This document shows positions 55,252 through 64,000 of a DNA stretch of 64,000 bases, piece by piece (the stretch's first letter is position 1; each line of letters opens with the position of its first letter). A program made the translations under genes and the position numbers. The notes beneath the pieces are model-generated. The model ran no database searches and had not been told where the DNA came from. It was given only the letters and a program-made list of their open reading frames with translations. Location of the stretch: assembly GCF_905475345.1 (NCBI RefSeq), contig NC_066591.1, positions 4,202,501 through 4,266,500 of the forward strand. Reading direction: 5' to 3'. This stretch comes from Vespula vulgaris. Its lineage: Eukaryota; Arthropoda; Insecta; Hymenoptera; Vespidae.

Positions 55252-57239
55252 ACCAGATGAACTTTTTCTTAAGGAATTATCTTATTTGAATTACGATATT
55301 AACGGTTCCTTATAAACATGAGTATATCGTTTAAATACATATGTTATTTTTTTTATTTAGAAATAATTTTTTTCTAGCGAGATATAAAAAATTAAGTTTC
55401 ATTTTTTATATTCAAATTTATGCAAGTTAAAATAGATTTGTTTTTACATCTGTTTGCGATATGAATATGTAAGTAATTTTTCCTACATCTAACGTTTGGA
55501 AATGTACATGAGTTAACCATGACAAAAATGTGGCAACATTGTAATGAAAGAATGTGTAACAGATTCACATAAGGATTTGGCAACAGCGTATGAGACAGTT
55601 GTTCATCGCGTAAGTCGCGTTTAACGATGTACGAGTTGATACTACCTTCGTGTTTACTTGTCGATAAGATAGTCAATTTTGAAAAACTTTCATTTCCAAA
55701 TTTATGATCCTTCAGAAATTATATATTATAAAAATATTTATCAGAAAATTCATAATATCCCATACCATAAATAAATTATTGTACTTTGATACTTAATTTA
55801 AATGTATATCCATTAACGAGAAAAAATTAATATCATAACATAGCATAAAATTCAAAGATCAGATGTATGGTTTTATCTATTATTTTGAAAAATTAATGCA
55901 TGTTATTTACAAGTCTGATAACGAGATGAACTAAATTGAGAGATGTCTATTGCATTTTTTTTACATGTTATCATCAAAAAATAATGAACCATATATTAAG
56001 TATTATGTTTATTAAATCATTATGTATTATACTTACATGTATATACGTTGTTCGAACTGTAAATAATATAAATAATATAATATTTTATTATGTATTGGTA
56101 ATTATCAAGCAACAGAAATTAATTTTATATTAGTTATTTTAATAAGGAAGATATGATTCTCAAAAGAGTTTTACAAGCAGAAGATGGCTTAAAGATTTGA
56201 CGAATTTTAAGGCTGTTTACCACCTGTTGTTTATAGCGTATGAGACTTTAGCGACGGATATGGACAAAATACGAACTAAAAGTGCAAAAGGGAAATATTA
56301 TTCCACTATTGCATCTGTCTATATGCTTACCTAGGTTATATCCCTCTGGTGGGTAACACTATAATCAACTCAGCGTATTCCAGAAACTTTTGAATGTTGA
56401 TTTTAAATCTATAGTACCGCAATATCTATTTATTATATCTACACATTTTATTATCGTTTTAGTAAATCGCATATATCACGAATAAATACATGTTCCTATT
56501 AATGTAATTTTCAAATATCCATAATTTCATATATTTCGTAAATTATATTGAATTAATTATATCAGAAACGAAAAGTTCTTAATTTTTAATCGTCACGTAA
56601 CATAATGTAATTGAAGAACATGGCATATATTTAAATATTTTGCTTATTTCATCTCTAAGTGTATCTTTACTCAGTGCTGTTCTAGTATTTTCCATAATTG
56701 CCATATCATTTCGTACATTTCGTACCTATGATTTTAATATAGCACTTGATTTTAAGAATGAAAATTTAATTCATTTACTATTTAAAAAGTTTTGCGATGG
56801 CTCCAGAAACTTGTCCGCGATTTAGAAGGAGCTTGATTTGTAGATTGTTGAAAATAAAGTAGGTCGATATCGCTATAAGTTGAAATCCTTTTCAATGATC
56901 CACTTACTAAATGCATTATTTAATATGGTAGTTATTTATTAATTGACGATCACTGAATATATTTCTCAAAACTCTACTACTGTCTTGTATAAATACTTAA
57001 AATTATTTCATACTCAATGCATGTTAATGAGCTATGCACTTTTTAAACAAATGTACAGACTGATTATTATAAATTATTTTATATATCCGCATATTAATGT
57101 AAAGTATCAATTATTCAAGGTTAGTTTTATGGAAAAATAGAGCTGACGTCTTTACTGATCGAAATACGAAAGGTAATTAACTCGAGAACCATTAGAGTTA
57201 TCGATGTATTTCTTTTATGATGAATGAGCCTATTACGGT

Positions 57240-57430
57240 GAATAAGCTTTCCTAAAGCCAAATTGCTGGTTAATAATGATCTTGTTATCGTCGAAATGTT
57301 TTAGTAACTTTGATATAAATACATCTTTTAAAGACTTTACCTAGCACAGAGAGGAGGATAATGAGCCTATAACTACTCACATTATCTTCGAGATTATTAA
57401 ACGAATTTGCGAATGGAGATAATCCGAACG
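57240..57430 (-). pseudogene. Frameshifted reverse transcriptase fragment
   Basis: On the minus strand SSYRLIILLSVLGKVFKRC resembles the SYRPISLLSVLGKVFE block of LINE RTs. After a +1 frameshift NQQFGFRKAYS follows, matching the QFGFRkxyST block. The order and spacing fit a Jockey/R1-type RT fingers-palm region. It is too short and broken to function. Confidence 0.72.
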
Positions 57431-58199
57431 ATTTTTCATTCATTAAGGAAATAGTTGCGACTGATATAAAATTTAAAAACATAATAAATTTATAAAATAA
57501 TTTTGAATAAGATATACTTTAACATAAATGTTATTATTTTATCTCCCGTGGCATCATGGTTCTCAAGTGTAATCAAAGAAATAATTAAAGAAATGAAGTC
57601 AGGAGAAATAAAATTCCCTCATTAAACTCCTCCATTTTATATTCGAGCTAATTCATAAGATTGTTCACCAAATAGAAGTTGGCAACTTCAGCTTATGTTG
57701 GTAACAAATATTTTGCCAATATATATCAAAATACATCAATCTTGTTTATATCCGATATAGTCAGAGCATTATGATGGGTGCAAAAGAGCTAAAATTCTCA
57801 AGGAAATACGTGGTCATTGCATGAAATGTACTCATAAAATCAGATATTTTTCTGAATGGTACTAATATTAGTTTGATGGTATCAATCAAATCCGCTTTCC
57901 AATGTTTAAAAATACGCTTACGAATTTAGGCCGAAATTAATAATAAAAGCAATTGCTATAATTCCATCGCTAACGCTTTAATCTTTTTCTATAGCAAATA
58001 AGCAATAATATAAGATCATCGTTAACCAAATTTTTAAACTTAAATTGCACAATTAATTTTTTTTACGAAAAATCGAAATAATAATTTTAATATATAATCT
58101 TCCTTGATAGAATTAAAAAAGGATAACTTTAATTTATCTTTTTTAAAGACTGTCAATACTTTTAATCAACTATTCTGATCAAACCATGTGAAAGAGAAA

Positions 58200-58610
58200 T
58201 CGCCAATGATGAATTGCATTATGACATACTGGGATATTGTATTTATCTCCTCGACAATGACTTCGTTTGTTAGACTGTCGTATTTATATCTGACAACTTT
58301 GTTTCCCCCACCAAATACCATACACCAATCAGAGTATCTAGCGACTAACAAGAATTCTTCATTATGATTAACACTCCTTTTGTATAGTCAATAAATTGAA
58401 AAATATCTTATTGAAGTAAATCATTTTTATGTAATAAAATCATCGAAAATTATTCTAAAATTTACGTTTTCTAATAATTTAAACAGTTACTAAAATTTTT
58501 AAAAATGTACATTATGCAACATATCGTTTTCTAGAATATATTCATATCTTTTTGTCATATTACTATAAATTTGTTATTATTATTATTATTTCTAAAATCT
58601 ATAAACTGAT
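58200..58610 (-). promoter_or_regulatory. Relic H4 promoter without an H4 gene
   Basis: Same orientation as the H4(-) promoter and clearly homologous to 52380-52700. It keeps CCCCCACCAAATAC, CACCAATCAGA (plus-strand text), the TATTTATA at 58281-58288 and the distal TCAATAA-TTGAAAAATAT block. The DNA where the H4 coding region should follow (below 58200) shows no H4 sequence or stem-loop. Confidence 0.75.
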
Positions 58611-59225
58611 TTGATTAATTAATTGAAGAAATTGGTAACCAAAAATATGTATCTAAATGTATTTCATGTAATTTATTCCGATGAGTTCATAATATTATTA
58701 TCATTAGTATATATTGATATATTATCTTCTCCATTTCCTTTGATAATTCATTCCATTCTTGTTTTTAATGTTAGAGATCTTCTGTTGTCAAAGAACCATA
58801 CGATGATATCGTATGGATAAGCCAAAGATTTTTATATGACCATTTATCGGTAATGCATATCGGTTGACCAAATAAACTCGATAGCTTTCTTTAGACCGAT
58901 ACTTTATTATTAATCTAATAATCGCGACACACACATACACTATCAATCGGTTTTGGCTCCTGCTTATCGTAAATAATACACATGACAGATATTTGGAAAA
59001 CAAGGTATTCTGTATTCACCTTTAGCTACCATGAGTCATTTCTACCTAGAACGAGTCATCTCTCAAGACATTCGTCGCCAGGCGTATTTTGATACTTTTC
59101 GCCCACGCAACATAGATTGAATTATACGAAAAAGAATAATAGAATATTGAAATGAATTATAGTATCGAATTTCACAAAAATATAATAGATAAGTTATTTC
59201 TGCCTGTTTCACACCGTTTACTGTC

Positions 59226-59308
59226 GTTTTACTGACAAATTTTTGTCACTCGTTTTTGTTGTTTACTGACAAATTTTTATCACTCGTTTTTGTCGTTTAC
59301 TGACAAAC
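59226..59308 (+). repeat. Tandem repeat, period 34-35 bp
   Basis: Two full copies and one partial copy of a unit starting GTTTACTGACAAATTTTT and ending CACTCGTTTTTGT. Confidence 0.9.
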
Positions 59309-59756
59309 AGAAAGAAAACATGTAAACGAAGAGAACTTTATAACGTTTCAACGATGATCGTATGGTAAGCAATTTATTAATCGAGATTGTTTTTAACAAT
59401 AGTGCATACAACCGTCATACCAAAAATAGGTTATCTGAATTTGACATTAAATCTATTCGAGACATTGCTTGTTTTCGATAAAGAAAAAATCTATACTCAG
59501 ATTACTATACTATCGTGCTATTCATTATACGTGATGTATAAAATCCCATTTTCCCGGAATTACGTTCAGAAATCGAAATCTCTATTATCTCTTATTCACA
59601 TATCGCTAATCAAAATCGTACCACATCTGATAAAGAGATTTTCCGTAAGTATAGCCCTTCACAGATTCGAAATTTTTCTTGAATTTTAGATAAAATTTTT
59701 GTGTAGAAAAAAATAGGTGGACGAATTGATATTGTTCCTCTCTAAAAATAATTTGT

Positions 59757-59772
59757 GGCCCTGAAAAGGGCC
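59757..59772 (-). terminator. Histone 3' stem-loop of H1
   Basis: Minus strand GGCCCTTTTCAGGGCC, 25 nt past the stop. Confidence 0.97.
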
Positions 59773-59797
59773 ATTTGTGTATTTATATCTGAAATAA

Positions 59798-60541
59798 TTA
59801 TTTTTTAGCAGTGGCCTTGTTAGTCGTAGCTTTTTTTGGTTTTGGAGTTCTAGTTTTGGCAGCTGGTGCTTTTGCAGTTTTCCTAGTTTTTGATATTGTT
59901 TTCGCTTGGGTCGTCTTTTTCGTGGTTTTCTTTTCAGCTGTAGCTGCAGCAGCGGCAGTAGCAGCAGCAGCAGCAGTTTTAACACCAGCTTTGGCAGCAG
60001 TTTTAGGAGATGATGCTGCTTTAGGTTTCTTTTGATCTGCAGGTTTCTTTGCAGTTTCAGTCTTCTTCGGCGCTTTAGCTTTCTTGCTATTACTAGCCGG
60101 TTTATTTGCTACAGCATTCTTTTTCTCGACAGATTTATCTGTAGCTTTCTTCTCTTTAGGAGATCGTTGAGGTTTGGACTTGGTGGTTCCACTTTTGACA
60201 GTTGAAAGTTTAAATGACCCTGATGCACCTTTTCCCTTAGTTTGTACTACAGAACCAGAAGATACTGCAGTTTTTAAATACCGTTTTATAAACGGTGTAA
60301 CTTTTTCACCATCAACTTTATATGTAGCAACGATATACTTCTTAATAGCTTGTAACGACGAGCCCTTACGATCCTTTAACTCTTTAATGGCAGCAGTAAC
60401 CATCTCAGAGGTTGGAGGATGTGTGGATTTCGGCCGTTGCGCTTTCGTTTTCGCTTTAGTAGCCTTTTTAGGAGTAGGCTTCACGTTCTCGGTGTTATTT
60501 TCAACTGTTGTATTTCCACTATTATTTGTCGTGTCCTCCAT
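59798..60541 (-). CDS. H1: Linker histone H1
   Basis: 247-residue linker histone that binds the nucleosome dyad and linker DNA. Acidic/Asn-rich start (MEDTTNNSGNTTVENNTENV), then a basic stretch. The globular winged-helix (H15) domain spans about residues 41-113, from HPPTSEMVTAAIKELKDRKG through SSLQAIKKYI to KGKGASGSFKLS. The long C-tail is rich in Lys, Ala, Pro and Thr, with a poly-Ala/Thr segment around residues 190-203. Intronless, with a stem-loop. It is the only H1 in the window and stands between H2A and H3, opposite in direction to H3. Confidence 0.97.
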   Translation of the reverse strand: MEDTTNNSGNTTVENNTENVKPTPKKATKAKTKAQRPKSTHPPTSEMVTAAIKELKDRKGSSLQAIKKYIVATYKVDGEKVTPFIKRYLKTAVSSGSVVQTKGKGASGSFKLSTVKSGTTKSKPQRSPKEKKATDKSVEKKNAVANKPASNSKKAKAPKKTETAKKPADQKKPKAASSPKTAAKAGVKTAAAAATAAAAATAEKKTTKKTTQAKTISKTRKTAKAPAAKTRTPKPKKATTNKATAKK

Positions 60542-62664
<2,123 letters not shown>

Positions 62665-62692
62665 TTTCATGAGGTTTCAAATACTAAAAATC

Positions 62693-62708
62693 GGCCCTTT
62701 TCAGGGCC
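62693..62708 (+). terminator. Histone 3' stem-loop of H3
   Basis: GGCCCTTTTCAGGGCC, 28 nt past the stop. Confidence 0.97.
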
Positions 62709-63829
62709 AACATTTTATTTACGATAAGCTTACTTTGATTCACATATAATATACATTTATCAATAAGTGTTTAATAAAACTTGGCTTTTTTTTAACAAAA
62801 TTTAGGAAATTTAAAAATTTGAATCTAATTGTAATAAATTTTTTGCAGATATATTTTCATACACCAATGTGATGTAATAATAAAACATGAAATAAGTGTA
62901 AATACCAAAAATACCAGTAATAACAATAGTGACTTTTCTGATAAATATCAGAAAATCAGGTTCGCCAATTGTTAAATGATACAGATGATAATGATGAAGA
63001 TCTTTAAGGTAAAAATATTTCTAATGAAAGGCTTTGTATAATAAGATATTTACATTGTTTTGAATAGATGCATGGGTATTTGATATATTTTCCAAAAATA
63101 TGTTATAATTGTAGCACGATAAATTTTGTAATATACTATCACTATTGTGTTAAAAATAACCTTACCATGATACCATTAAACTTCTATATAAACTGTTTAA
63201 TTCTCAAACATAAATTTGACGATTAATAGCAAGATTATATCAGTTATCAAATTTTATAATAATCTTCAGGCTAAAGTAACATAATAGATTGGTTAATATA
63301 TAACAGCTTATAATAGTATTCCTGATAAAAACCTTTATCAGAGCTGATCTTATTGATTGTTTCAGGTATACTTTCGAGTTAAGCAAGGATTAGTTCGATT
63401 CACATTTTAGCTGTTACAAAAATTCTAACATATTTATTTTAGGTTTGGCTTCAACTTTTGGACGATGCTATGTATTGTTATTTAGTATTTTTGCCAGATT
63501 TGAAGATCTATAAGCGTAAGTGTAAAAATTTGAATGCATGATAAACGCATATGTGAATAAACTAAAAGCAAATATGGCAGATATAATACATTTAAATACT
63601 ATTCCTCATATAATAAATATTTTTAATTAATTATATATTAAAATTCACCAAATCAGTTTATTATTAATATTAAAAAACAAAATATTGCAAAATGTACACT
63701 TGTTGAAACTTTATTTGAAGATTATTAGATAGATAATTTTTTACAATTTTATTAAGGAGAAATAATTGAAATATACAAAGAAATAGACTGCATAAAGTGA
63801 GTGTTGATCCAAATGTAGAATTCTTGTAA
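62709..63829. other. Spacer right of H3
   Basis: AT-rich, with no gene, stem-loop or repeat recognised. Confidence 0.7.
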
Positions 63830-64000
63830 GTTCCTAGGCTCTTCAATTGGTGTGTTGCATTGGGTGGGGGAAAAAGTGGATATAAGTTTATTCTAATTGC
63901 CAGGTATAAATAGGACGAATCAAGCATTTGAAGTTATTTCAACGACTATTATGGTCCCGGAAGATTTGGTATGATCTATGTTAAGATTCAGAAAAAGTTT
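63830..64000 (+). promoter_or_regulatory. H4-type promoter at the right edge
   Basis: Closely follows the H4(+) promoter: CAATTGGTGTGTTGCATT, a GGTGGGGGAAAA run, TATAAATAGGACGA at 63905 onwards, then AAGCATTTGAAGTTATTTCAACG and a GGTCCCGGAAG block. In H4(+) the ATG comes 95 bp after the TATA, so any H4 start would fall at or just past position 64000. Confidence 0.7.

Larger units (their letters stand above)
55252..59756. other. Intergenic spacer with relics
   Basis: Over 4 kb of AT-rich DNA. It holds a frameshifted RT fragment near 57240-57430, a relic H4 promoter at about 58200-58610, and a 34-35-bp tandem repeat at 59226-59308. No intact gene could be supported. Confidence 0.7.

Overview
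The window is animal nuclear DNA, AT-rich and full of microsatellites, with spliced genes and a replication-dependent histone cluster. Protein sequences are clearly arthropod (insect-type H2B, H2A and H4; an insect-type metabotropic GABA-B receptor subunit 2). Long (CT)n tracts, CpG-containing intronic islands and decayed mariner-type elements would fit a hymenopteran such as a wasp, bee or ant, but the order is an inference.

Left part (about 1-38,700, plus strand): the 3' two thirds of a GABA-B receptor subunit 2 gene. Sixteen coding exons can be joined without a frame break, 3,513 nt in total, giving 1,170 codons plus a stop. They cover the second part of the Venus-flytrap ligand domain, seven transmembrane helices, a heptad coiled coil for dimerisation and a very long cytoplasmic tail. 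The exons for the signal peptide and first lobe are not seen and should lie left of the window. Introns carry microsatellites, two copies of a twin CACGTG motif, decayed inverted-repeat elements and a mariner transposase relic.

Middle (about 38,700-47,450): probable 3' UTR and intergenic DNA with (ATG)n, (ATT)n and (TA)n arrays and a foldback-type element of about 0.7 kb.

Right part (about 47,450-64,000): nine intact, intronless core and linker histone genes. In order they are H2B(-), a divergent H2A(+), H2B(+), H4(-), H4(+), H2B(-), canonical H2A(+), H1(-) and H3(+). Each ends in the 16-nt histone stem-loop of the GGCCC-loop-GGGCC type. H2B(+) H4(-) H4(+) H2B(-) form a large palindrome of about 4.6 kb, whose genes and promoters are nearly identical while the spacers have decayed. 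A relic H2A promoter (50.16 kb), a relic H4 promoter (58.3 kb) and an H4-type promoter at the right edge (63.85 kb) point to birth, death and conversion in this cluster. Degenerate non-LTR reverse transcriptase fragments lie between the genes.

The histones work together as nucleosome core and linker proteins made in S phase. The receptor gene is a separate neural signalling gene that happens to be adjacent.
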